From Thermoplasmata archaeon (GTDB lineage: Archaea; Thermoplasmatota; E2; UBA202; JdFR-43), in the NCBI GenBank assembly GCA_021162065.1, contig JAGGZK010000059.1, positions 1 to 41,228 of the forward strand: a stretch of 41,228 bases of DNA, read 5' to 3'. The notes below the pieces were generated by a model. The model was not told where the DNA came from. It saw nothing but the letters and a program-made list of their open reading frames with translations, and made no database searches. Position numbers and translations under genes: made by a program. Of the stretch, positions 15,028-24,047 are shown piece by piece (the first letter of the stretch is position 1; the number at the start of each line of letters is the position of its first letter).

Positions 15028-16611
15028 TCATTCTATTTTATCCAGTGGGTTCTCAAGTCCCTTTACTTTACGGACAACATCTATGATGGTGCCATCCCTG
15101 TACTCCACCAGGGCGACTATCTCATCATCCCAGTCAGGTTTCTTCTGTTCCTTTATACCTGCCTTCCGATATGCCAGTTTCTTCAGATCCTCAATATCAA
15201 CAATATTCAGGTCAGAACCTTTGACTTTCTCCATCAGATCGTCCCTTCTGGGGTTTATCGCTATGCCATACTCAGTCACAACGGCATCAACAGTCTCTCC
15301 GGGTGTGGTGACTGTGGTAACCTCATCCACTATTATTGGCAGCCTTCCCCTCATCAATGGTGCTGTGATTATAGTCAACTTTGCACCTGCCGCAGTATCC
15401 TGATGGCCACCTATTGGATGCGATAGCATACCATTGGAGAATGTGACCGTGTTGACATTGAAATTCACATCAACCTCTGTTGCCCCAAGGACGATGACAT
15501 CAAGGTTGTTGACAAGACATCCCTTTCCATGGACATGTGCGTAGTGGTCTATTCCTGCAAAGAAGTGGTTCCTATCGTTCTGCATGGATTCAATTGCGGC
15601 AGTATCAAAGGCCTGTCCAGTGAGGACCTTCTTGACATGTCCCTTCCTGAGTATATCCACGAGGAACTTTGTCGTGCCGGCCATTGCCCATGAGGCCACA
15701 TACCCTTCCTTCTCAAGCAGTTCACCCAAGAACTTTGTGAAGGCAAGGGATATTCCACCCGCACCCGCCTGGAATGAACAGCCGTCATATATATGGCCAG
15801 TGATATGTGCCAATTTAACTGCATCTCTGGCTATCTTCAACCTTGTTGGGCTCTTTGTTATCCTCAATGTACCACTGACAATTTTATTTGGATCACCTAT
15901 CTGGTCAACAAGGGCAACGACATCAACATACTGCTCGCTGATTTCTATTGGCGTGCACGGGTATTCAACGAGATTGTCGGTCACGACAACTACCTTTTCT
16001 GCGTAGTGTGCGTCTGGCACGCTGTACTGTATGCACCCACAGGCATGTGGTCCAAAGAGGCCATTGCAATTTCCTGCATAGTCAGATGATGGCGCACCGA
16101 TGAAGGCCACATCTATGTGTATGTCGCCAGATGTAATGGCCCTGACCCTGCCACCATGGCTCCTGAGCCTGACTGGTTTATCAAACACACCGGATGAAAC
16201 TGCCTGCCCTATTTTGCCCCTGTATGAACCACCCTCAATATACTTCAGTGTGCCTGTCTTTATGGCCCTCAGCACCGTATCCTCCTGGCACGGGAATGTG
16301 GAAGACGGTGCGAGTGTGAGGTCCTTTATGCCGAGTTTCATTGCGGCCTCCAGTACCATGTTCATTACCATGTCACCATCACGGAAGTGATGATGGAACG
16401 ATATGGTCATGCCATCACTGAGACCAACCTTTTTTATTGCCTCCTCTATGCCCTTTACAACCTTATTTCTTTTATCTGGTGAGGCAACATAGCCAAGTTT
16501 TGGAGCTACCTTTCTTCCCTCTGGCACATGGGCAAAAGCACCCTTAAATGGGATGAGTTTCATCCCTGCGATCTCTTCAGGAATATCACGACCAACTGCA
16601 TTCTTCACCAT
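15028..16611 (-). CDS. citF: Citrate lyase alpha subunit (citrate CoA-transferase)
   Basis: 527 residues, full length for CitF. It has the two-domain CoA-transferase fold with the characteristic ISFHHHFRDGD in the first half and family segments such as FGPHACG and VNTVTFSNG. CitF transfers the acyl carrier (or CoA) from acetyl to citryl thioester in the citrate lyase complex. Its start overlaps the citE stop by one base (TAATG). The clear relationship to a mostly bacterial complex suggests lateral acquisition; base composition has not been tested here. Confidence 0.93.
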   Translation of the reverse strand: MVKNAVGRDIPEEIAGMKLIPFKGAFAHVPEGRKVAPKLGYVASPDKRNKVVKGIEEAIKKVGLSDGMTISFHHHFRDGDMVMNMVLEAAMKLGIKDLTLAPSSTFPCQEDTVLRAIKTGTLKYIEGGSYRGKIGQAVSSGVFDKPVRLRSHGGRVRAITSGDIHIDVAFIGAPSSDYAGNCNGLFGPHACGCIQYSVPDAHYAEKVVVVTDNLVEYPCTPIEISEQYVDVVALVDQIGDPNKIVSGTLRITKSPTRLKIARDAVKLAHITGHIYDGCSFQAGAGGISLAFTKFLGELLEKEGYVASWAMAGTTKFLVDILRKGHVKKVLTGQAFDTAAIESMQNDRNHFFAGIDHYAHVHGKGCLVNNLDVIVLGATEVDVNFNVNTVTFSNGMLSHPIGGHQDTAAGAKLTIITAPLMRGRLPIIVDEVTTVTTPGETVDAVVTEYGIAINPRRDDLMEKVKGSDLNIVDIEDLKKLAYRKAGIKEQKKPDWDDEIVALVEYRDGTIIDVVRKVKGLENPLDKIE

Positions 16612-17552
16612 TACTCTCCCTCCTTCACTATGGATTCCCTTATGCTTTCTGGCAGTTCATCCTCCTTTATCATACCGGCAAGATAGGCGATCATAAGCAC
16701 TCTCTCCGCCTTCTCCGCCACTGGCTTGTCTATCATCTTTCTGCCCAAGGCGACGACGCCAGAGCCACTGGCCTTGGCCTTTTCTATGGCCTCCATAACC
16801 CTGAGGGCGTAGTCAATCTCCTCCTGTGTGGGGTTGAATGCCTCGTGTATCACTGGAATCTGGTTTGGATGGATCGCCGCCTTGCCGTCAAATCCCATCT
16901 TCTTCATCATGACCGCATTTTTATACAGTCCTTCAAGGTCACTGATATCTGAATGCACTGTGTCAAGGGCCTGCTTTCCAGCCGCCTTGGCCGCTGCTAC
17001 AAGCTGGCTGCGGGCCCAGAGAAGTTCTGTTCCCTCTGGTGTGCGCTCACCGCCAATGTCCCTTGTGTAGTCCTCTCCTCCGAAGGATAGAGCGACAACC
17101 CGGTCTGAGGCGGTGGCAATATCGTAGGCGAACCATATTCCCTTAGCACTCTCCAGAATGGGTATTATCTTTGTCTGCCCCATGGGGATATCGTTTTCCT
17201 TCTCAAGTTTCTCCAGCACGGAGTCGAGCTGTTTTATGTCCTCCGCGCTCTCCGCCTTTGGAAGGTAGATGACCTCAACCCTTTTAGTTGGAATGATCGC
17301 CTCAAGGTCCTTCATTCCCCAGGGAGTGCTCAGGGAGTTTATTCTCACTGTGATTTCACTCTTGCCAAAGTCAAGTTCCTTCAGTGCCTCTGCAACGAGC
17401 CATCTCGCTGCGAGTTTTTGATCCGGGGCAACACTGTCTTCCAGATCTATTGTTACTGCATCTGCTCCAAAAAGACCGCAGGTTGACAGCATCCTGGGCC
17501 TGTTGCCAGGCACATATATGCGGCTCCTCCTGAGTTTATATGCCATTTTCAC
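16611..17552 (-). CDS. citE: Citrate lyase beta subunit (citryl-ACP/citryl-CoA lyase)
   Basis: 313 residues of the CitE/HpcH family. Family motifs are SRIYVPGNRPRM at the N-terminus, VTIDLEDSV near 34-42, TVRINS near 68-73, then PILESAKG and GGEDYTRDIG carrying the acidic metal ligands, and AIHPNQI. CitE cleaves citryl thioester to oxaloacetate and acetyl thioester. Since citD and citF flank it, this is a true citrate lyase subunit rather than a malyl-CoA or citramalyl-CoA lyase homologue. The start forms an ATGA overlap with citD. Confidence 0.93.
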   Translation of the reverse strand: MKMAYKLRRSRIYVPGNRPRMLSTCGLFGADAVTIDLEDSVAPDQKLAARWLVAEALKELDFGKSEITVRINSLSTPWGMKDLEAIIPTKRVEVIYLPKAESAEDIKQLDSVLEKLEKENDIPMGQTKIIPILESAKGIWFAYDIATASDRVVALSFGGEDYTRDIGGERTPEGTELLWARSQLVAAAKAAGKQALDTVHSDISDLEGLYKNAVMMKKMGFDGKAAIHPNQIPVIHEAFNPTQEEIDYALRVMEAIEKAKASGSGVVALGRKMIDKPVAEKAERVLMIAYLAGMIKEDELPESIRESIVKEGE

Positions 17553-17821
17553 ACCTCCCCCATTGCGGCAAGGACTGCTGCCCTTGTTCTGGCCCTGATG
17601 GTATAATCAAAGGCCCAGTTATCCTTTATCTCCACTATCGCATCCTCAACTCCCATTTCCTTCAGCACACTCTCAACAGCAGATCGGATCTCGTCCTTGA
17701 ACTGCCATGCTCCCTTGCCTGTGATCTCTATCTTTATGCCGCCCTCTGGATTGGGTTTGAGGGTGAGGAGAAGGTCTTCCCTCTCCTCAGTTCCAACAGT
17801 TACCTCCTTCTCTATCTTCAT
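17549..17821 (-). CDS. citD: Citrate lyase gamma (acyl-carrier) subunit lacking the usual modified serine
   Basis: 90 residues, close to the usual ~95-100 of CitD. The N-terminal VGTEEREDLLL aligns with the family motif GTxESxD, and the C-terminal part, with KDNWAFDYTIRARTRAAV, matches the DKGALxxxLRAR segment. In characterised CitD the serine at position 14 carries the phosphoribosyl-dephospho-CoA group; here residue 14 is arginine (codon AGG on the coding strand). No other serine lies nearby. So identity as CitD is supported by sequence and context, but covalent carrier function is doubtful. It sits 3 bases after acn and overlaps citE. Confidence 0.85.
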   Translation of the reverse strand: MKIEKEVTVGTEEREDLLLTLKPNPEGGIKIEITGKGAWQFKDEIRSAVESVLKEMGVEDAIVEIKDNWAFDYTIRARTRAAVLAAMGEV

Positions 17822-17824
17822 TCC

Positions 17825-19741
17825 TTACCCCTCCTGCTTCTTCTTTATCCATGGCAGAAGGCCACCAACCTTTATGATTTCAAGTTCCTTCTCGCTGAGG
17901 TCATGATGGATTGGATATTCCTCTCCGGTGGTGAGGTTCTGGAGGATGAGTTTGCCGCTGTCAACACCGCTATAATCTATCTTCAGTTTGTGGCCCTGCT
18001 CTATCTTATCGTAATCCTCGGGGTTATCAAAGATCAGTGGCATGATGCCGAAGTTGATGAGGTTGGCCCTGTGTATCCTGGCAAAGGATTTCACAATGAC
18101 TGCCTTTATACCCAGGTATTTGGGGGCTATGGCAGCATGCTCTCTGCTCGATCCCTGACCATAGTTTTCGCCGCCCACAATAAAACCGCCCTTCTTCTCC
18201 ATGGCCCTGCTGTAGAAATTCTCGTCTATTATGCTGAAGGTGTATTTGCTTATCTCTGGTATGTTGCTTCTTAATGGAAGTATCTTTGCCCCTCCCGGCA
18301 GTATGTGGTCTGTGGTTATATCGTCCCCTACTTTTATTAAAACCTCCCCCTCAAGTATGGGAGGGAGAGGAGCAAATTCCGGAAGTGGCTTTATGTTGGG
18401 TCCCCTCACCACTTCTATGTTTTCCCTTTCAGCAGGTGGCGGAATTATCATGCTGTCATCTATGATGAATTTCTCCGGCAAATCAATTTTTGGATAGTCC
18501 CCTAGTTCTCTCGGGTCCCTTATTTCACCATATATTGCACATGCTACTGCCGTTTCGGGAGAAGCGAGATAAACCATGGCATCCTTTGTTCCGCTCCTTC
18601 CCAGGAAATTTCGATTGAAGGTTCTCACGCTTGTGCCACCACTGGGTGGCGCCTGTCCCATGCCTATGCACGGCCCGCAGGCATTCTCCAGAATTCTTGC
18701 CCCTGCCCTCACTATATGGCTTAGTTCCCTCGTCTCTATTAAATGAAGAATCACCTGCCTGGAGCCAGGGGCTACAACCATACTCACCCTCTCATGCACT
18801 TTTTTACCTTTCAGAAGGTTCGCCACCACCTTTAAGTCGCGGAGAGAGGAGTTGGTGCAGCTGCCTATGGCAACCTGTTGCACCTCTCTCCCTTCCACAT
18901 CCCTAACTTTTTTAACATTTCCCGGGCTGTGGGGAAGGGCAATCATCGGCTCGAGTTCATCGAGATATATCTCAATGACCTCATCATAGTCGGCATCCTC
19001 ATCTGCCTTGATTTCTTTCCATATATCCTCCCTTCCCTGCGCCTTTAAAAATTTCCTGGTCATTTCATCGCTTGGAAAAATGCTTGTGGTAGCGCCTGTC
19101 TCAGCCCCCATGTTTGTTATGGTCGCCCTTTCCGGCACTGTAAGAGTTGCCACTCCCGGGCCACCATATTCCAGTATTTTGTTCACTCCTCCCTTGACAC
19201 CTATCCTGCGAAGCACTTCAAGTATGATATCCTTGGCCGTCACAAAGGGCTGCAATTTCCCTTCGAGATGGATTTTCACCACCTTTGGCATTTTCATATA
19301 AAATGGCTCGCCTGCCATAGCCGCTGCCACATCCAGGCCACCGGCCCCTATGGCAATCATCCCCATTCCTCCCGCCGTGGGGGTATGACTGTCGCTCCCC
19401 AGCAATGTTTTTCCAGGGGCTGCAAACCTTTCAAGATGGATCTGATGGCATATTCCGTTGCCGGGTCTTGAAAAGTAGATGCCGTATTTTGCCGCCACAC
19501 TCTGGAGATAGCGGTGATCATCTGCATTTCTAAAATCCGTCTGCAGCGTATTGTGATCAACATAACTCACGCTCAACTCTGTTTTTATCTCTGGCACGCC
19601 CATTGCCTCAAGTTCCAGATACGCCATCGTTCCCGTGGCGTCCTGGGTCAATGTCTGATCAATTTTTATGGCAATCTCCTCTCCGGGCTCCAACTCGCCT
19701 TCCAGAAGATGCTCCCGAAGTATCTTTCGGGTTATGTTCAT
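17825..19741 (-). CDS. acn: Aconitate hydratase
   Basis: 638 residues, in the shorter mitochondrial-like/putative aconitase group. Cluster cysteines are visible as C295 in GSCTNSS and C355/C358 in NACGPCIG. Substrate motifs include GSDSHT near 115-120, FNRNFLGRSG, and in the swivelling C-terminal domain GGENYGQGSSREHAA. It isomerises citrate and isocitrate. First gene of the operon that continues with citrate lyase and isocitrate dehydrogenase, and preceded by a strong TATA element. A homoaconitase or isopropylmalate isomerase role is less likely given the neighbours. Confidence 0.93.
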   Translation of the reverse strand: MNITRKILREHLLEGELEPGEEIAIKIDQTLTQDATGTMAYLELEAMGVPEIKTELSVSYVDHNTLQTDFRNADDHRYLQSVAAKYGIYFSRPGNGICHQIHLERFAAPGKTLLGSDSHTPTAGGMGMIAIGAGGLDVAAAMAGEPFYMKMPKVVKIHLEGKLQPFVTAKDIILEVLRRIGVKGGVNKILEYGGPGVATLTVPERATITNMGAETGATTSIFPSDEMTRKFLKAQGREDIWKEIKADEDADYDEVIEIYLDELEPMIALPHSPGNVKKVRDVEGREVQQVAIGSCTNSSLRDLKVVANLLKGKKVHERVSMVVAPGSRQVILHLIETRELSHIVRAGARILENACGPCIGMGQAPPSGGTSVRTFNRNFLGRSGTKDAMVYLASPETAVACAIYGEIRDPRELGDYPKIDLPEKFIIDDSMIIPPPAERENIEVVRGPNIKPLPEFAPLPPILEGEVLIKVGDDITTDHILPGGAKILPLRSNIPEISKYTFSIIDENFYSRAMEKKGGFIVGGENYGQGSSREHAAIAPKYLGIKAVIVKSFARIHRANLINFGIMPLIFDNPEDYDKIEQGHKLKIDYSGVDSGKLILQNLTTGEEYPIHHDLSEKELEIIKVGGLLPWIKKKQEG

Positions 19742-19775
19742 TGACGGTATTACACTTATTTTATTTAAAAGTTTT

Positions 19776-19790
19776 CATATATATAAAAAT
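19776..19790 (-). promoter_or_regulatory. TATA box of the acn-cit-icd operon
   Basis: The minus strand reads ATTTTTATATATATG, about 35-50 bases before the acn ATG; an A/T-rich purine-containing stretch lies further upstream. A second A/T-rich element (TTAAATAAAATAAG) lies nearer the gene. This would give a short-leader transcript covering all five genes. Confidence 0.55.
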
Positions 19791-19927
19791 AAAACAAAAA
19801 TTTGTATTTTTGGGATAATCTTTGGCTAATTTTATAACAATTTTATATAAAAACTCTAAACGCCTTCTTCTCTTCTATAATTTATCAATAAGGCATGAAA
19901 AGTTCATTAATAAATTAAAATATGGGA

Positions 19928-20884
19928 CTATTTTTTCCTGTTCACCATCTTTTCCGCCTTCTCAGCAATGTTCTCTGCTGTCAGACCGTACTTCTCCATT
20001 AGTTCCCGCGCTCCTCCACTCTCTCCAAATACATCATTGACACCTATTCTGTATAACGGCACGGGCTCATCATGCATTGCCATCGCCACTGCGTCTCCCA
20101 ATCCACCTATTATGGTATGCTCCTCACATGTTATTATCGCCCCTGTTTCCTTTGCTGCTTTTCTGATGAGTTTTTCATCAATGGGCTTTATGCTGGGCAT
20201 GTGGATGAGCATTGCCTCTATACCCCTCTTTTCGAGGATATCATAGGCCCTCAATGCCTCTGCCGTCATGGTGCCAGTTGCTATTATCGCCACATCTTTC
20301 CCTTTCCTTATTTCATACCCTTTCCCGATTTCAAAATGCCCATGGCTTTCGAATATTATTGGCGCATCCTCCCTCCCTATTCTCACATAGAACGGCCCAT
20401 CTGCCTCTGCTATTTTAAAAACCACATCCTCCATTTCTGTGGCATCCGCAGGGGCTATGACCCGCATGTTTGGCAATGCTCTCATTAAAGCCATGTCTTC
20501 CAGCATCTGATGGCTTGCCCCATCTCCTCCTACAGAAATGCCGGAATGGGTTGCCACTATTTTTACATTCAACTCTGGATATGCTATTGACTGCCTTATG
20601 GAATCATAACTTCTTCCTGTGGCAAAGACGGCAAAGGTGGAAGCAAAAACTATTTTTCCGCATGTTGCCAGGCCTGCGGCAACATCCATCATGGTTGCCT
20701 CTGCAATACCCATGTCGAAGAACCTCTCTGGAAAAACGGTGCCGAACCTCTTGGTTTTTGTTGATAGTGCCAAATCTGCATCGAGGACAACGACATTCTC
20801 ATTCTTTTCCCCAAGAGAGATCAACGCCGAGCTATATGCATCCCTCAGATTTCTTCTTTTCTCAGTTATGCGGGCCTCAATCAT
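19928..20884 (-). CDS. Transketolase, C-terminal subunit
   Basis: 318 residues carrying the pyrimidine-binding and C-terminal domains of transketolase. Motifs include VVLDADLALST, the FDMGIAEATMMDVAAGLA region with the conserved glutamate, the THSGISVGGDGASHQ segment and EEHTIIGGLGDAVA. Archaea commonly encode transketolase as two polypeptides. The start overlaps the stop of the N-terminal subunit gene by 8 bases, so the pair is translated in step. Acts in the non-oxidative pentose-phosphate route. Confidence 0.93.
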   Translation of the reverse strand: MIEARITEKRRNLRDAYSSALISLGEKNENVVVLDADLALSTKTKRFGTVFPERFFDMGIAEATMMDVAAGLATCGKIVFASTFAVFATGRSYDSIRQSIAYPELNVKIVATHSGISVGGDGASHQMLEDMALMRALPNMRVIAPADATEMEDVVFKIAEADGPFYVRIGREDAPIIFESHGHFEIGKGYEIRKGKDVAIIATGTMTAEALRAYDILEKRGIEAMLIHMPSIKPIDEKLIRKAAKETGAIITCEEHTIIGGLGDAVAMAMHDEPVPLYRIGVNDVFGESGGARELMEKYGLTAENIAEKAEKMVNRKK

Positions 20885-21719
20885 TTAACTCACCCTCCGC
20901 CTGCTCCAGTTCACTCATTGCCCTCACATATTGCTCCTCGCTGGGTGGCTTTCCATGAAATGATAGGGTGCCTTCCATGAAAGATACGCCCTTCCCCTTC
21001 ACCGTGTTGGCTATTATCAGCGTGGGCTTCTCATTGTGCCTTATCTCATGAAATGTGTGGAGTATTTCCTCAATGTCGTGCCCATCTATTTCCACCACCT
21101 CCCAGCCGAAGGCCTGCCATCTCCATGCTATGGGCTCAAGATGCATTATCTCCTCCGTGGGCCCATCAATCTGCAACTTGTTTCTGTCCAGAATGGCTAT
21201 TAAATTATCAAGTTTGTAATGGGATGCAGCATTGGCCGCCTCCCATATGCTTCCTTCTTGTATTTCCCCATCGCCCAGAATAACAAAAACTCTGTAATCT
21301 CTTTTATCAAGCTTTGCAGCAAGCGCCATGCCAACGCCTGCCCCCAGCCCATGACCCAAGGAGCCGGTGGACATGTCAACGCCGGGCACCTTCTTCATGC
21401 ATGGATGGCCCTGAAGAAAATGGCCTATTTTCCTTAAATTCTTCAATTCTTCCACATCGAAATAGCCGGCGAGGGCCAAAGCGGCATATAAAGCGGGGGC
21501 CGCATGCCCCTTTGAAAGAACCAATCTGTCCCTGTCCTCCCACGCCGGATTTTTCGGATTGTGACGCATCTCATGAAAATAAAGGCAGGCCATCATATCT
21601 GCTATGGATAAACTCCCTCCCGGATGGCCTGAACCTGCCTGATAAACGGATTCTATGACCCATTTTCTTATCTGTAGCGCCTTCCTTTTTAACTCCTTTA
21701 TAACTGCCTTTTCGTGCAT
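20877..21719 (-). CDS. Transketolase, N-terminal (TPP-binding) subunit
   Basis: 280 residues from Met19 of the listed ORF. Motifs are GSGHPGGSLS, LSKGHAAPALYA, the GSLGHGLGAGVGMA segment and the thiamine-diphosphate motif starting GDGEIQEGSIWEA and ending near LDRNKLQ. The start at 21719 is preferred because a TATA element (CTATTTATTA on the plus strand, 21742-21751) lies about 25-30 bases upstream, giving a leaderless mRNA, whereas the longer ORF would begin upstream of that box. Confidence 0.92.
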   Translation of the reverse strand: MHEKAVIKELKRKALQIRKWVIESVYQAGSGHPGGSLSIADMMACLYFHEMRHNPKNPAWEDRDRLVLSKGHAAPALYAALALAGYFDVEELKNLRKIGHFLQGHPCMKKVPGVDMSTGSLGHGLGAGVGMALAAKLDKRDYRVFVILGDGEIQEGSIWEAANAASHYKLDNLIAILDRNKLQIDGPTEEIMHLEPIAWRWQAFGWEVVEIDGHDIEEILHTFHEIRHNEKPTLIIANTVKGKGVSFMEGTLSFHGKPPSEEQYVRAMSELEQAEGELND

Positions 21720-21741
21720 TTTAATAATGAAATATGTTGGA

Positions 21742-21751
21742 CTATTTATTA
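21742..21751 (-). promoter_or_regulatory. TATA box of transketolase operon
   Basis: Minus-strand TAATAAATAG centred about 27 bases before the ATG at 21719. The spacing implies leaderless transcription and helps choose the start codon. Confidence 0.55.
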
Positions 21752-21773
21752 GTGATGGCATGATGGAAGACAT

Positions 21774-22226
21774 TTTTGCTTTCCCGATATTTCTTCTCAG
21801 TTTATAGGAACTTTATTCTGTCCATAAAAAATCTTTTCAATTTTCCTCGTCAAAACATAAAGAGACATGAATATCATCCATCTCTTTTCTTTTTCATTGG
21901 AGACATTCCACTAGTTTAGAGTTGCTGAAATGTTAAAACTTCGTAGAGGAAATATTGACTTCTGCAACATCACAACTCATAGCTGGTGCCACACCGTTTT
22001 TTATCCAATTCTACTCGATTTTTTACTCAACTTCCAGTGAGATTTGAGATGGTTATGGAAGAAAACATACCCAAAGAATAACCTTTTCAACCCTTTCACC
22101 ACTAACACCAAACAAACCATGGGTGCAGAACCGTTCTGTCTTACGGTTGAAACAGCTTTTATTAATCACACCAGTAACGGGTTTCCTACCTTTCACATCT
22201 AATGGAGTGCCACATACAGGAGATGA
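21774..22226. other. 450-base gap without a recognisable gene
   Basis: No frame in this stretch looks like a conserved protein: the only listed ORF fully or partly inside it (starting at 22123, plus) is a low-complexity shadow running into the MATE gene. The minus strand shows short, stop-interrupted stretches that could be a decayed gene or mobile-element remnant, but there are no terminal repeats or target duplications that I can see. It also contains the transketolase upstream region. Confidence 0.4.
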
Positions 22227-23600
22227 TTACGGGCTGCAATACAATTTCTTCAGGCGATTCACATACCACTTTCCCCATATGAAACTCAGGGTGGCGGCAA
22301 TGCTGTTTCCCATTACTATGCCCCTCCATACTCCTTCCAGTCCCATCCCCATTTCTATACCCATCACATAGGTGAGTGGGATGGTAAGCACTATGGTTCT
22401 GAAAAGTGTGACTGTCAGCGAATTTATTCCTTTGCCCACACCCTGGAACATGGCCGAGGAGAATATACCGAAGGTTACAAAGGGATAGAAAAAAACTATG
22501 GTTCTCAGAAAATCTATCAGTTCTCCCTCTATTCTTGCTGAGCCAGATGAGGATGTGAAGGGCGCAACAATCCAGGGCGCAAAAAGGTAGGTAAGGATGG
22601 CGACCACCATCTCAATCACAAACCCCATTCTCACGGCGTATAGAAAGGCGGTGTCCAGTTTCTCCGCATCCCTTGCCCCATAGGCGGCGCCTGTCACCGC
22701 GGTAACTGCAGCTGCTATACCCATGAGAGGAAGTGTGCCTATCATCACAATACGCCATCCGGTGGTGAATACCGCCACGCCGTCCGTGCCGCCCGCCCTC
22801 ACCACAATGAGATTTAGTGCAATCATGGAAAAGGACATGGAGAGCTGGATGGCGGAGGCGGGCAATCCGACCTTCATTATTTCCCTTATTATTCTCCAGT
22901 CAAATCTGAAGGAGTTCAGGTGGATGGAAACGAAGGTATCCCTCCTCATGAAAAGCCAGTAGAACATCATCATGGAGGTGAGGAAAATGGATATGGCGGT
23001 GGCCCAGGCGGCACCAGCAACCCCCATATCAAGCAAGTAAATCATTATGGGATCCAGGAAAATGTTCACAATGGAGCCGAGGAGCATGGCGTACATGGAG
23101 CGTCTTGCATCTCCTTCCCCCCGCAGAATTCCATTTGATATGCTTGAAAAGAAGAGGAAGGGGGAGGCTGCAAATAGAATCCTTGCATATGAAACGGCCA
23201 TCTCCGTTGTTTCTCCAGCCCCCATGCCGGAAAAAATCTGAGGGGAAAGCAGGGCAAAGGGTATGCCCACAAGAAGAGATATGAGAATGCCCAGCAGTAT
23301 GGAATGAACAGCCACATCATCAGCATCCCTCTTATTCTTCTCCCCTATCTTCCTGGAAATGGCGGAACTGCCTCCTATGCCTATGCCTGTGGAGAGGGCC
23401 ATCAAAAGGAAAAGGAAAGGGAAGAAGAAGCCGACGGCGGCGAGGGCATCCGCCCCTAAGCCAGAAACCCATATGGCATCCACCAGATTATATATCATCT
23501 GGGCTGACATCCCTATTATCATTGGAATGGATATCTTTATTATCGCCTTTCTGGGATTGCCAAGGAGGGTTTTTACACCTTCCGTCATCCCCTCCATCAT
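22227..23600 (-). CDS. MATE-family multidrug/sodium antiporter
   Basis: 457 residues from the ATG at 23600, which overlaps the MarR stop (ATGA); the longer 493-aa ORF starts inside the MarR gene in another frame. About twelve membrane segments. The N-terminal half has family-typical stretches such as PMIIGMSAQMIYNLVDAIWVSGLG, and a pseudo-repeat GILRGEGDARR occurs mid-protein. It probably exports cationic drugs or toxic metabolites at the expense of Na+ or H+. Co-transcribed with, and presumably controlled by, the MarR regulator just upstream. Confidence 0.9.
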   Translation of the reverse strand: MMEGMTEGVKTLLGNPRKAIIKISIPMIIGMSAQMIYNLVDAIWVSGLGADALAAVGFFFPFLFLLMALSTGIGIGGSSAISRKIGEKNKRDADDVAVHSILLGILISLLVGIPFALLSPQIFSGMGAGETTEMAVSYARILFAASPFLFFSSISNGILRGEGDARRSMYAMLLGSIVNIFLDPIMIYLLDMGVAGAAWATAISIFLTSMMMFYWLFMRRDTFVSIHLNSFRFDWRIIREIMKVGLPASAIQLSMSFSMIALNLIVVRAGGTDGVAVFTTGWRIVMIGTLPLMGIAAAVTAVTGAAYGARDAEKLDTAFLYAVRMGFVIEMVVAILTYLFAPWIVAPFTSSSGSARIEGELIDFLRTIVFFYPFVTFGIFSSAMFQGVGKGINSLTVTLFRTIVLTIPLTYVMGIEMGMGLEGVWRGIVMGNSIAATLSFIWGKWYVNRLKKLYCSP

Positions 23601-24028
23601 TTCATCGCCTCCATCGCCTTTATGGCGTTTTGCTCCATTTTTTCTATGGCCTTCATTATGAATGCTCTTTCCTCCTTGCTGAATCCATGCAGCAGAATCT
23701 TCTTCCATTCCAGAAGAACTTTTTTTATTTCCGGGATAATCTTTCTCCCCTCAGGGGAAAGGGAGATTATGTGCCTCCTTCTGTCCTTTTCATCTCTTTT
23801 CCTCTCCAGATATCCATTTCTTAATAGTTTCCTCACCTCACGGGAAACGGTTGCCTTATCAACATGTATTTTTTCCGCTATTTCTCCCTGGGTAAGGGCA
23901 TCCTCTTTATGCAGTGTCATCAAAATGGCAACCTCTCCACTCCCTATCCCATAGATGCCAAGTTTCTTCTCCATGTATGCCTGGGTGCACCAGTATATGC
24001 GGGATATCATCTTGCCCGGGGATACCAT
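23597..24028 (-). CDS. MarR-family transcriptional regulator
   Basis: 143 residues with the winged helix-turn-helix of MarR: LTQGEIAEKIHVDKATVSREVRKLLRNGYLERKRDEKDRR at about 46-85, ending in the characteristic DxRR wing. Flanking helices mediate dimerisation. The gene is the first of a two-gene operon with the MATE transporter and has a perfect 16-bp palindrome just before its ATG, fitting autoregulation with release by a ligand exported by the transporter. The ATG at 24028 is about 26 bases from the TATA box, implying a leaderless message. Confidence 0.9.
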   Translation of the reverse strand: MVSPGKMISRIYWCTQAYMEKKLGIYGIGSGEVAILMTLHKEDALTQGEIAEKIHVDKATVSREVRKLLRNGYLERKRDEKDRRRHIISLSPEGRKIIPEIKKVLLEWKKILLHGFSKEERAFIMKAIEKMEQNAIKAMEAMK

Positions 24029-24031
24029 AAA

Positions 24032-24047
24032 AGTTGTATATACAACT
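24032..24047. promoter_or_regulatory. Perfect palindromic operator for the MarR regulator
   Basis: AGTTGTATATACAACT is its own reverse complement over all 16 bases. It lies 3 bases upstream of the regulator ATG and directly downstream of the TATA box, so bound MarR dimer would cover the transcription start. Function is inferred from symmetry and position. Confidence 0.65.

Noticed and set aside
14680-15426. 248-aa plus-strand ORF across icd and citF
   Set aside because: Spans two confident genes on the other strand in an antisense frame; no family features.
17540-18274. 244-aa plus-strand ORF across citD and acn
   Set aside because: Antisense shadow; citD and acn are strongly supported on the minus strand.
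22123-22371. 82-aa plus-strand ORF in the gap
   Set aside because: Half of it lies antisense to the MATE gene and the rest has no recognisable motif or terminal repeats, so neither a gene nor an insertion sequence is supported.
24032-24047. Palindrome as a transcription terminator
   Set aside because: It has no loop and lies between a TATA box and a start codon, so an operator is the better reading.
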